A stretch of DNA of 15,230 bases from Candidatus Zixiibacteriota bacterium (GCA_900498245.1 LS998015.1:2385835-2401064), one strand, 5' to 3'; counted from the stretch's first letter, positions 1 to 6,379 are shown. The notes: generated from the letters alone by a model not told the origin. A program made the numbers and translations.

Positions 1-1
1 G

Positions 2-445
2 GCCCAGATGCTTGATTCCGGTAATTTCGAAAAGGCGCGGGCGACTTTCGATGATTTGAATCATAAATATATTCCGCCCGAACCGGAATTGGAGTCGCCG
101 CGCTATCATATTGTTCAAAGCAGGATTTTATTGGAATCGGGGGAATTGAGGAAAGCCGCGGAAGAACTTGAAAGCGGATGGAAACTGGCATCGGCCAACT
201 CTCTGCTTCCGGAAATCATTGAGTCTTCAATTATTCTGGGCAAGATCAATGCTGAACTGTCGGAATATGAGAAGGCGTTTAATTATTATAAAAATGCCAT
301 AAGCGGCTATAGAAATATTGCCGATAATATTCAGGACAGTGAGCTTAAGAAAAATTTCCTGCTTGATGAAAAAATCGCCTCCCTGGCGGGAGAAGTCAGA
401 AAAATGAGTCAAATATTGACTCAAAAAGGGAGGGCAGGCCTCTAG
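2..445 (+). CDS. TPR-repeat protein, C-terminal part only
   Basis: The frame is open from the first bases of the window and stops at TAG 443-445, so this is the last ~148 codons of a longer gene; the Met at base 8 is probably internal. The visible part is entirely helical in character, with paired helices of tetratricopeptide type: a GELRKAAEELESGWKLA segment and an AELSEYEKAFNYYKNAISGYR segment follow the usual pattern of small, aromatic and Ala residues. There is no membrane segment and no catalytic motif in this part. TPR tails like this are common at the end of large regulatory proteins (kinase, cyclase or AAA plus TPR), but the N-terminal domain lies outside the window and its function cannot be stated. 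The stop codon sits inside the hairpin that terminates the convergent minus-strand gene. Confidence 0.8.
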   Translation, partial: AQMLDSGNFEKARATFDDLNHKYIPPEPELESPRYHIVQSRILLESGELRKAAEELESGWKLASANSLLPEIIESSIILGKINAELSEYEKAFNYYKNAISGYRNIADNIQDSELKKNFLLDEKIASLAGEVRKMSQILTQKGRAGL

Positions 446-459
446 TCAAGACCTGCCCT
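423..459 (-). terminator. Intrinsic terminator of the minus-strand micropeptide gene
   Basis: Read on the minus strand, an 11-bp stem with one mismatch (arms at 459-449 and 441-431, AGGGCAGG pairing with CCTGCCCT) encloses a 7-base loop. It is followed by CCC and then five T (427-423). On the plus strand the same hairpin is followed by AGCCATCAAC with no T run, so it is directional. It starts 22 bases after the stop of the 21-codon ORF and overlaps the TPR gene's stop codon. Confidence 0.65.
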
Positions 460-481
460 AGCCATCAACCTTCAAAGGAGC

Positions 482-547
482 TTATTGCCCGCCTAGGCTC
501 ATCCCGGGGGCGATTTTCTCCTCGAGTCTTTCGATGGTGAGCGTCAT
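482..547 (-). CDS. Putative 21-residue micropeptide
   Basis: ATG at 547-545, TAA at 484-482, 21 codons on the minus strand. The start is set by an excellent Shine-Dalgarno (AAGGAGG at 560-554) six bases upstream. A promoter lies ~100 bases upstream of the start and an intrinsic terminator follows closely, so the ORF is the only coding content of a roughly 225-base transcript. The peptide is amphipathic and mostly charged: residues 5-12 are IERLEEKI, followed by A-P-G-M and a Gly-rich end (LGGQ). It has no signal peptide, no Cys and no membrane segment. After the stop only seven sense codons remain in frame, so it is not the start of a recently broken long gene. I do not recognise a family with certainty. 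It could be a peptide signal, a RiPP-like precursor, a small protein partner, or a leader in a regulatory RNA. No maturation enzyme or exporter is within the window. Confidence 0.6.
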   Translation of the reverse strand: MTLTIERLEEKIAPGMSLGGQ

Positions 548-551
548 ACTC

Positions 552-560
552 AACCTCCTT
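552..560 (-). promoter_or_regulatory. Strong ribosome binding site of the micropeptide ORF
   Basis: On the minus strand AAGGAGGTT lies at 560-552, with six bases (TTGAGT) between AAGGAGG and the ATG at 547. This is an almost complete anti-16S match and among the best Shine-Dalgarno sites in the window, which is the main reason to believe that such a short ORF is translated. Confidence 0.75.
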
Positions 561-653
561 CGAAGTTGTGGTTACGTCATCCCGGCATTCCGGGGTATTT
601 TTCGGGGCAATCCCTCTTCAAATGTTTAAGATGCTTGTGCTCCAAGTAACTGA

Positions 654-682
654 TATCTAATACATTTTCTGATACAAGTCAA
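654..682 (-). promoter_or_regulatory. Sigma70-like promoter for the micropeptide transcript
   Basis: On the minus strand TTGACT (682-677) is separated by 17 bases from TAGATA (659-654). The -35 box matches the consensus at 5 of 6 positions; the -10 is only moderate (3 of 6). Expected transcription start is near 647, giving a leader of about 100 bases before the 21-codon ORF. Confidence 0.5.
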
Positions 683-818
683 GCAAAATCGTAGGCATTC
701 TGTCCCAAAAATGTCTTTCTGGTGTTATTTTGAGATAGTTTTCACGGATTCAATGCGTTATAGCCCAATATATTGTGCCCCTCCCTGAAACAATCAATTA
801 AGATTGCAATATATCATT

Positions 819-838
819 AATAGATATAAATATCTATT
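819..838. repeat. Perfect AT-rich inverted repeat
   Basis: AATAGATA (819-826) and TATCTATT (831-838) are perfect 8-base arms around TAAA. It lies about midway between the two divergent promoters (minus start near 647, plus start near 995). It could bind a regulator shared by both units, or be a chance product of AT-rich DNA. Confidence 0.4.
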
Positions 839-960
839 ATGCCAATCGTGACCAGACTATTCGGCCTTTAACCGGTTCTGGACGGGGCCTTTTCCCAAAG
901 AATCTACATATTTATGCGGTATAATATATTTGGTAGTGCTTTGCAGAAAATGAATTCTTC

Positions 961-988
961 TTGACATAATTGGCTTTTGGGATAAATT
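961..988 (+). promoter_or_regulatory. Promoter of the FAD oxidoreductase gene
   Basis: A perfect TTGACA (961-966) is followed after 16 bases by TAAATT (983-988, 4 of 6 matches). Transcription would start near 995, about 53 bases before the ATG at 1048. Confidence 0.5.
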
Positions 989-994
989 GACCAA

Positions 995-1008
995 GTGAAA
1001 AGTTTCAC
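995..1008. promoter_or_regulatory. Operator-like inverted repeat at the predicted start site
   Basis: GTGAAA (995-1000), AG, TTTCAC (1003-1008): perfect six-base arms with a two-base centre, lying directly over the predicted transcription start of the oxidoreductase gene. A repressor bound here would block initiation. The regulator is not known. Confidence 0.35.
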
Positions 1009-1047
1009 GAAATTTGACAGCGGAATTTTTAAGCAGGATTTGGTGAT

Positions 1048-2196
1048 ATGGGGAAAAATGCAGATGTTGTTGTAATCGGCGGCGGTATTTTGGGGCTCTC
1101 CACTGCCTACGAATTGGCAAGAATTAAATTTGGCAAAGTTATTGTGGTGGAAAAGGATCTGTTTCTTGGAGCCGGTTCGACCAGTAAGTGCGCCGGGGGA
1201 ATTCGCGCTCAGTTCTCCACCAAAATAAATATTCAAATGTCGATGAAATCCGAGGAGATTCTGGTTCATTTTGAGGAGCGAACCGGCTCTCATGCCTTAT
1301 ATGACCAGGTCGGATATATGTTTCTTATTTCAGATGAGAAGGATCTGGACGGTTTTTCCAAAGCCATGGAGCTTCAGCGTTCTTCAGGCCTCAAAGTTGA
1401 CTGGGTGGAGCCGCGAGATATTAACAAACTGGCGCCGGAGGTCCGCACCGACGATATAATCCGGGCCACTTTCTGCAAAGATGATGGTTTGGCCGATCCC
1501 AGCGATCTGATCAACGGTTATTCTTCGGCGGCTCGCCGCGAAGGGGTGGAAATTCTCGTGGAAACCGAGGTAACCGGATTCATAATGACGGGCGATACGA
1601 TCAAAGGTATCACAAGCAATAAGGGGGAAATTTCGACGCCCTTGGTTGTGAATGCCGCCGGTCCGTATGCAAAGTTGATTGGCGAAATGGTCAAAAGCAA
1701 TATTCCGATTGAGCCGGAAAGACGTCAGATAGTCACGACCGGAGCGCTCGATTTCATCCCGCCGACTTTTCCCATGGTCGTCGATGTCAAATCAGGTCTA
1801 TATTTCCATAAGGAATCACCCGGTTTGCTTTTGGGCTGGGCGGATAAGACGGTGAAGCCGGGTTTTGATATTTCTGTGGATCCGGAATATACGGATAATA
1901 TATTGATGCGGGCACTGGACCGGGTACCTCGCCTGGAGACGGCCGAAGTTTCGAAAAGCTGGGCCGGCCTGTATGAATCCACGCCGGATCATCACGCCAT
2001 TATCGATTATGCCGAGGGCGTTCGTGGGATGTTTATAGTCGGAGGTTTTTCTGGCCACGGATTAATGCATGCTCCGGCGGCGGCCCTGGTTTCGGCGGAA
2101 ATATTGAGCGGGCGAAAGCCGTCGATAGATGTTTCCCCATTATCGATGAAACGCTTCGCCAAAGGGCAAATTTCAATCGAAACGAATGTGATTTAA
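1048..2196 (+). CDS. FAD-dependent oxidoreductase, DAO / sarcosine oxidase beta-like
   Basis: A 382-residue flavoprotein of the D-amino-acid oxidase (DAO) superfamily, most like single-subunit and SoxB-type sarcosine/glycine oxidases. Such enzymes oxidise the C-N bond of secondary or alpha amino acids to an imine and pass electrons to O2 or a partner acceptor. The N terminus carries the Rossmann motif GGGILG (residues 11-16) with the ribose-binding Glu at the end of beta-2 (VVEKD, E35). Residues 45-52 (TSKCAGGI) and the C-terminal GGFSGHG (332-338) match the second FAD-contact region of this family, and a GLYESTPDHH segment near 310-319 is also typical. There is no signal peptide. An AGGA lies 9 bases before the ATG. 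The gene stands alone between its own promoter and terminator; no SoxA, SoxD, SoxG or glycine-cleavage gene is adjacent. Substrate cannot be read from the sequence; sarcosine, dimethylglycine, glycine or an opine are all possible. Confidence 0.85.
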   Translation: MGKNADVVVIGGGILGLSTAYELARIKFGKVIVVEKDLFLGAGSTSKCAGGIRAQFSTKINIQMSMKSEEILVHFEERTGSHALYDQVGYMFLISDEKDLDGFSKAMELQRSSGLKVDWVEPRDINKLAPEVRTDDIIRATFCKDDGLADPSDLINGYSSAARREGVEILVETEVTGFIMTGDTIKGITSNKGEISTPLVVNAAGPYAKLIGEMVKSNIPIEPERRQIVTTGALDFIPPTFPMVVDVKSGLYFHKESPGLLLGWADKTVKPGFDISVDPEYTDNILMRALDRVPRLETAEVSKSWAGLYESTPDHHAIIDYAEGVRGMFIVGGFSGHGLMHAPAAALVSAEILSGRKPSIDVSPLSMKRFAKGQISIETNVI

Positions 2197-2223
2197 GACA
2201 TTGATATTTGGGCGGTTAAATTC

Positions 2224-2261
2224 ACCCGGTCTCTCCCTTAAGGGAGGGCCGGGTTCTTATT
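2224..2261 (+). terminator. Intrinsic terminator after the oxidoreductase gene
   Basis: ACCCGG-T-CTCTCCC pairs with GGGAGGG-CCGGGT around a TTAA loop: about 13 base pairs with one bulged T and one G-U pair, followed by a modest T-rich tail (TTCTTATT). It starts 27 bases after the stop codon and separates the oxidoreductase from the MutL unit. Confidence 0.7.
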
Positions 2262-2290
2262 GGAACCATCCTCTGACACTCAAAAAACGG

Positions 2291-2319
2291 TTTACAAGAA
2301 GAAGCAAATGTGTTATAAT
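2291..2319 (+). promoter_or_regulatory. Promoter of the mutL-like operon
   Basis: TTTACA (2291-2296, 5 of 6), a 17-base spacer and a perfect TATAAT (2314-2319) preceded by TG at 2311-2312, giving a full extended -10. Start is expected near 2326, leaving a leader of about 100 bases. This is one of the strongest promoters in the window. Confidence 0.75.
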
Positions 2320-2427
2320 TTTCGTCTATATGAAAAATGACTCGGCATTTAATTTAAAATGGAGACTTTTATCGACTAGAGTCGGTATAAACCAATGAAT
2401 TGCGGCCTAAAATAGAGTGGGAATGAT

Positions 2428-4281
2428 ATGGCAAAAATGAATCCTGAGGATATTAAAATTATTCTGGCAACCGATTGCGGATCGACGACGACTAAAGCGA
2501 TTCTGATCGAATACCGGGACGGTGAGTATCGCCTGATTGTCCGCGGCGAGGCCCCGACTACGGTGGAAGCCCCGTTTGAAGATGTGACCAAAGGGGTCTT
2601 GAATGCAGTTGGCGAAGTGGAAGAATTGGCGGGCCGGAAATTACTTGATGAAAATGGCAAGATTATATCACCGGCCAAAGGCGATGTCGGAACCGACATC
2701 TATATATCAACTTCCTCGGCCGGCGGGGGACTTCAGATGATGGTTGCCGGGGTGGTTCGTTCAATGACGGCCGAATCGGCGGAAAGAGCCGCATTGGGCG
2801 CCGGGGCCATTGTCATGGACGTAATCGCGTCCAATGACAAGCGTCTTCCCCACCAGCAAATCGAGCGGATTCGTCACCTTCGCCCCGATATGATTCTTCT
2901 TTCGGGAGGAATCGATGGCGGTACCACCACTCATGTGGTGGAAATCGCGGAATTGATTTCGGCCGCCGATCCAAAACCGCGCCTCGGGAGCGGGTATCAA
3001 TTGCCGGTAATATATGCCGGCAATAAGGACGCCACCGATGCCGTCAAAGACACTCTCGCCAAGAAAGTCGATTTAAGAACGGTATCGAACATTCGGCCAG
3101 TGCTGGAAAGAGAAAATTTGGGTCCGGCCCGAGAAGAAATTCATGAGCTTTTTATGGAACACGTAATGGCCCAGGCTCCCGGGTACAGAAAATTGATGAG
3201 TTGGACCGACGCCCCTATCATGCCGACTCCGGGCGCGGTCGGTTTGATTATAAAAACCATTGCGGATATCGAGGGAATCGAAGCCGTGGGCGTGGATATC
3301 GGGGGCGCCACCACCGACGTCTTCTCGGTCTTTCGTCCCGGGGGAGCCGAAGGAGTTTTCAACCGGACCGTTTCAGCCAATCTCGGCATGAGTTATTCGA
3401 TTTCGAATGTCTTCGCCGAGGCGACTCTCCCAATGGTGATGCGCTGGGTTCCATTTCGTATGGACGAGCGCGATTTACGTAACCGGGTAAAAAATAAAAT
3501 GATTCGTCCGACCACGATTCCGCAATCGATGGAGGAATTGATATTTGAGCAGGCGATCGCCAAAGAAGCGCTTCGCCTGGCTTTTATTCAGCATAAGAGT
3601 TTTGCGACCGTTTTAAAGGGCGTACAGCAGCAGCGCACCATCGCCGACGCTTTTGAGCAGACAGCCTCCGGGGCGACGCTGGTAAACATGATGACGCTTG
3701 ATTTGCTGGTCGGTTCGGGCGGTGTCTTGTCGCATGCCCCCCGCCGTCAGCAATCGGCGCTGATGCTGATTGATGCTTTCCTCCCGGAAGGAGTGACGCG
3801 CCTAGCGGTCGATTCCATATTTATGATGCCGCAATTGGGCGTGCTTTCCACGGTGCATAAACAGGCAGCCACGGAAGTATTCAACAAGGATTGCCTGATT
3901 CACCTCGGAACCTGCGTGGCGCCTTCGGGCGAAGTCAAGAAGCCGGGACCGATGATGGATTATAAGATTACTCTGCCCGATGGCAAGACGGAAGCCGGGA
4001 CATTGGAATTCGGCAAAATGAAACTGATAAAACTCGGAATTGGCGACAAAGGGCTTCCTTTGAGAGCCAAAGCCGAGCTGGAGCCGCACCGCGGACTGGA
4101 TTTGGGCAAGGGCAAAGGAGCCAAGGTCGAGACCGAACTCCCCGGCGGCGTGGTCGGGATTATTCTCGACGGGCGCGGTCGCCCTTTTGTATTGCCGGAA
4201 GATGATCATATTCGAGTTGAAAAACTCAAGGAATGGATGATAGAGTTGGATATATATCCGGAACAGGCCTTGAATCGTTAA
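2428..4281 (+). CDS. MutL-family (GlmL-like) ASKHA ATPase, long form
   Basis: A 617-residue protein of the glutamate mutase MutL/GlmL family, actin-like ATPases thought to reactivate or chaperone adenosylcobalamin-dependent mutases. Phosphate-1 motif: ATDCGSTTTKA (residues 14-24). Phosphate-2 motif: VGVDIGGATTDVFS, with D290 and GG 292-293. Other family hallmarks are ISTSSAGGGLQMMVAG (near 91-106), LLSGGIDGGTTTHVVEIAEL (about 157-176), PVIYAGNKDATD and LLVGSGGVLSHAP. From about residue 450 onward there is a long C-terminal extension (through GTCVAPSGEVKKPGP and GGVVGIILDGRGRPFVLPEDD) beyond the ~460 residues usual for MutL. Start: ATG 2428, with only a weak GTGGGA Shine-Dalgarno; a second ATG at 2437 is also possible. 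No mutase subunit (mutS/mutE) is present. It is co-directional and tightly spaced with the next gene. The family call is firm; the substrate protein is unknown. Confidence 0.85.
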   Translation: MAKMNPEDIKIILATDCGSTTTKAILIEYRDGEYRLIVRGEAPTTVEAPFEDVTKGVLNAVGEVEELAGRKLLDENGKIISPAKGDVGTDIYISTSSAGGGLQMMVAGVVRSMTAESAERAALGAGAIVMDVIASNDKRLPHQQIERIRHLRPDMILLSGGIDGGTTTHVVEIAELISAADPKPRLGSGYQLPVIYAGNKDATDAVKDTLAKKVDLRTVSNIRPVLERENLGPAREEIHELFMEHVMAQAPGYRKLMSWTDAPIMPTPGAVGLIIKTIADIEGIEAVGVDIGGATTDVFSVFRPGGAEGVFNRTVSANLGMSYSISNVFAEATLPMVMRWVPFRMDERDLRNRVKNKMIRPTTIPQSMEELIFEQAIAKEALRLAFIQHKSFATVLKGVQQQRTIADAFEQTASGATLVNMMTLDLLVGSGGVLSHAPRRQQSALMLIDAFLPEGVTRLAVDSIFMMPQLGVLSTVHKQAATEVFNKDCLIHLGTCVAPSGEVKKPGPMMDYKITLPDGKTEAGTLEFGKMKLIKLGIGDKGLPLRAKAELEPHRGLDLGKGKGAKVETELPGGVVGIILDGRGRPFVLPEDDHIRVEKLKEWMIELDIYPEQALNR

Positions 4282-4294
4282 GGAGAAATCGGAA

Positions 4295-5095
4295 GTGAGA
4301 AAACGAATTTCATTTTTCTTGATTTTTGCGGCAATGAGCCTGATTTCATGTTCTGTCCGGGCCGGGGTGTTTGTCGACTGGCAGGCCGATTTTTATGTAA
4401 CATATCCGGATGACTGGCAGCAGGTTCCTTATTCCTCGGTCAGCGTTTACCTTCAATCGCAGGGGATCGATCCCAAGACTCTTAATTTTGACGGCGCTTT
4501 GAGCCAGAAAAGCGACAAACCGTTTTTCATGGGACCTCACATGTTTATTGCCCACTATCCGGTGGGACGGCTAAATCAGCGCCAGATCGATTCGGTCCTG
4601 GCTGAGATGACGGCGGCCAGCGAATCCGGGAAATATGTGGAAGGATCCCTGAGCGCCCCGAAGGTACAGTTTTATGAGAAACAGCCGCTATACGACCGGG
4701 CCATGAATGCGGTGGCGGTGGCCACATTCCTGAAGGCCCCCGGGGTTGACATGATTACGCTGGAAGTCAGGAAATTTTACGAGAAGGGGGTGGCGGTTTT
4801 TATCGGCTATGGGCCGAGAGAGAACTATAATGATATTCAGCCGATTTTCCTCAATATAATAAAATCATTTTCGACTAAGGACCTGGACAAAGTGGCCCCC
4901 AAAGAGAGTTTGAAAGTGGTCGATCTGGCCAATCGACAAATGCCGGAACCGACTGATTTGCAGAAAGCGGGCGGAGGGAAAGAAGGCGGCTTCGGGCGGT
5001 CGAGTACGTTGATTTTGATAATTGTACTGGTGATTGCGGTGATTGTAGTGGCGTGGTTTTTAGCGCGGAAGAAGAAATCGTCGAAGAGTTTATAG
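4295..5095 (+). CDS. Secreted protein of unknown function with C-terminal membrane anchor
   Basis: A 266-residue protein I do not recognise. It starts at GTG 4295, fixed by AAGGAG at 4280-4285 overlapping the stop of the mutL-like gene. The N terminus is a signal sequence (MRKR, then a hydrophobic stretch to about residue 18). It contains both a lipobox-like L16-I17-S18-C19 and a signal-peptidase-I-like V-R-A site at 21-23, so the cleavage type is ambiguous. Residues ~25-215 form a soluble domain that opens with FYVTYPDDWQQVPY, a style seen at the start of PsbP/DcrB-like folds (weak impression only). A Gly-rich linker (about 224-234) leads to a strong membrane helix at about 237-256 and a basic tail ARKKKSSK. 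That gives a type I topology, with the domain outside and a short basic cytoplasmic tail, unless it is a lipoprotein. Position between the MutL-like gene and the next gene implies co-transcription. Confidence 0.75.
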   Translation: MRKRISFFLIFAAMSLISCSVRAGVFVDWQADFYVTYPDDWQQVPYSSVSVYLQSQGIDPKTLNFDGALSQKSDKPFFMGPHMFIAHYPVGRLNQRQIDSVLAEMTAASESGKYVEGSLSAPKVQFYEKQPLYDRAMNAVAVATFLKAPGVDMITLEVRKFYEKGVAVFIGYGPRENYNDIQPIFLNIIKSFSTKDLDKVAPKESLKVVDLANRQMPEPTDLQKAGGGKEGGFGRSSTLILIIVLVIAVIVVAWFLARKKKSSKSL

Positions 5096-5117
5096 ATAAA
5101 GACAAGAGGCAATAATT

Positions 5118-6245
5118 ATGGGTCATGCATATACGCCCGGTCTTAAAGTGACCGACAAAATCCTGATAACCAAAAATCGCATCCTGCCCCTGAAAGGCGA
5201 AGTGGTCGTGAAAAAAGGGGATCGGTTGAAACCGGATGATGTAGTCGCCCGGACACATCTTCCAGGCACGGTAGAACCGATTAATGCGGCCAATATATTG
5301 GGCCTTCCGCCGGAGGATATCGAAGAGGCGATGCTCAAGAAACAGGGCGATCGCGTTAAAGAGGGCGAGGTCTTTGCCCGCTCCAAATCATTTTTCGGTC
5401 TTTTCAAATCGGAATGCAAAGCGAAAATTTCAGGTACAGTCGAATCTATATCTCGTGTCACGGGACAGGTTCTTCTGCGGGGAGAGCCGATCCCGGTCGA
5501 GGTCAAGGCTTATGTTACCGGGGAAGTGGTCGAGATTTTCGAAAAGGAAGGGGTCGGCGTTTCGACCTGGTGTTCTTTTATACAAGGGATTTTCGGTATC
5601 GGCGGGGAATGTCACGGTGATGTGAAAATAGTGGTGCCGGATCCGACCGCCGTCCTGACGGATAAGGAAATCGGCCCGGAATGCAAAGGGAAAGTCATTG
5701 TGGGCGGGTCAATGGTCACCGCGGACGCAATTAAGAAGGCGGCCAAAATGGAAGCGGCTGGAATCGTGACCGGCGGCTTCGATGATAAAGATTTGCGTGA
5801 TTTTCTGGGTTATGATCTGGGAGTGGCGATAACCGGATCGGAGGAAATAGGCATTACCTTGATCGTCACCGAAGGATTTGGTCAGATCAATATGGCCCAG
5901 AAGACCTTCGACCTCCTCAAGGCAAAAGAGGGGAAATTGGCTTGTATAAACGGTGCCACGCAGATACGCGCCGGGGTGATTCGCCCGGAGGTTATTATTC
6001 CTTTCGAGGGCGATCTCAAAGCTACTCAGGAAATATCCGATTTTCGGGAACACGGTCTGGATATCGGCTCACCGGTTCGAGTTATCAGGCATCCCCATTT
6101 CGGCAAGCTGGGCACGGTCACGGAACTTCCCCCGCCACTGATGGAACTTGAATCGGGTTCGCACGCCCGAGTTCTGGAAGTTGAATTTACGGATGGTTCG
6201 AAGGCCATCGTCCCCAGAGCCAATGTCGAGATGCTTGAATCATAG
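5118..6245 (+). CDS. Conserved-type protein with barrel-sandwich-like and KOW-like segments
   Basis: A 375-residue soluble protein of unknown function, third gene of the mutL-like operon. AAGAGG lies 8 bases before the ATG; the gap to the preceding gene is 22 bases. The first ~65 residues (LPLKGEVVVKKGDRLKPDDV, then THLPGTVEP) have the short-beta, Gly/Pro-turn pattern of a barrel-sandwich hybrid (lipoyl/RnfC-N-like) domain, and a second GTVESISRVTGQVLLRG / VTGEVVEI segment at about 100-145 repeats this style. The middle (about 180-280) looks like an alpha/beta domain (KVIVGGSMVTADAIKKAA; GIVTGGFDDKDLRDFLG). The C terminus (about 317-372) begins VRVIRHPHFGKLGTVTELP, resembling a KOW motif, and ends in a small beta domain. 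There is no Lys in a lipoyl/biotinyl signature that I can identify. It has no signal peptide, so it is probably cytoplasmic. Terminator follows 50 bases after the stop. Confidence 0.75.
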   Translation: MGHAYTPGLKVTDKILITKNRILPLKGEVVVKKGDRLKPDDVVARTHLPGTVEPINAANILGLPPEDIEEAMLKKQGDRVKEGEVFARSKSFFGLFKSECKAKISGTVESISRVTGQVLLRGEPIPVEVKAYVTGEVVEIFEKEGVGVSTWCSFIQGIFGIGGECHGDVKIVVPDPTAVLTDKEIGPECKGKVIVGGSMVTADAIKKAAKMEAAGIVTGGFDDKDLRDFLGYDLGVAITGSEEIGITLIVTEGFGQINMAQKTFDLLKAKEGKLACINGATQIRAGVIRPEVIIPFEGDLKATQEISDFREHGLDIGSPVRVIRHPHFGKLGTVTELPPPLMELESGSHARVLEVEFTDGSKAIVPRANVEMLES

Positions 6246-6255
6246 GATGAATTGG

Positions 6256-6272
6256 GGAGAGTTGTTCTCTCC
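6256..6272. other. Small hairpin upstream of the operon terminator
   Basis: GGAGAG (6256-6261), TTGTT, CTCTCC (6267-6272). A perfect six-base stem 10 bases after the stop codon, lying upstream of the main terminator. It may protect the transcript's 3' end or add to termination. Confidence 0.45.
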
Positions 6273-6294
6273 GGAATAGGATTCCCGCAATATG

Positions 6295-6320
6295 AAGGGC
6301 CCTCGTTGGGGCCCTTTTTT
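6295..6320 (+). terminator. Rho-independent terminator of the mutL-like operon
   Basis: AAGGGCCC (6295-6302) pairs perfectly with GGGCCCTT (6309-6316) around a six-base loop and is followed by six T (6315-6320). Textbook intrinsic terminator separating this unit from the tol operon. Confidence 0.93.
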
Positions 6321-6379
6321 AGCGGAAATTTAATTCACGAATCAAGGTTAGTCGCAGTCTTTTTATAATGCACTTTTTG

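Larger units (their letters stand above)
548..1047. other. 500-base non-coding region between divergent genes
   Basis: No long credible ORF lies on either strand. Besides the leader and promoter of the minus-strand micropeptide (548-682) and the promoter and inverted repeat of the oxidoreductase gene (961-1008), it contains a small hairpin CCGGG-type element at 581-594 (CCCGG, CATT, CCGGG) within the micropeptide leader, a CAATATATTG palindrome at 766-775, an AT-rich inverted repeat at 819-838 and an isolated perfect TATAAT at 920-925 without a good -35. Bases 640-840 are clearly more AT-rich than the flanking genes. The two minus-strand ORFs that cross 857-1293 lack Shine-Dalgarno sites and overlap the oxidoreductase N terminus. 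Confidence 0.6.

Noticed and set aside
431-459. Hairpin read as a plus-strand terminator of the TPR gene
   Set aside because: No T run follows on the plus strand; the A run upstream shows that the T run belongs to the minus-strand transcript. A minor bidirectional effect cannot be excluded.
857-1293. Two overlapping minus-strand ORFs (87 and 129 codons)
   Set aside because: Antisense to the oxidoreductase N terminus and its promoter region, no ribosome binding site, no recognisable domain.
2201-2398. 65-codon plus-strand ORF between the oxidoreductase and mutL-like genes
   Set aside because: Its first half runs through the intrinsic terminator at 2224-2261 and the promoter at 2291-2319; only the last 22 codons could be on the mutL transcript.
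3802-4209. 135-codon minus-strand ORF inside the mutL-like gene
   Set aside because: Antisense shadow of conserved MutL-like sequence with no RBS or domain.
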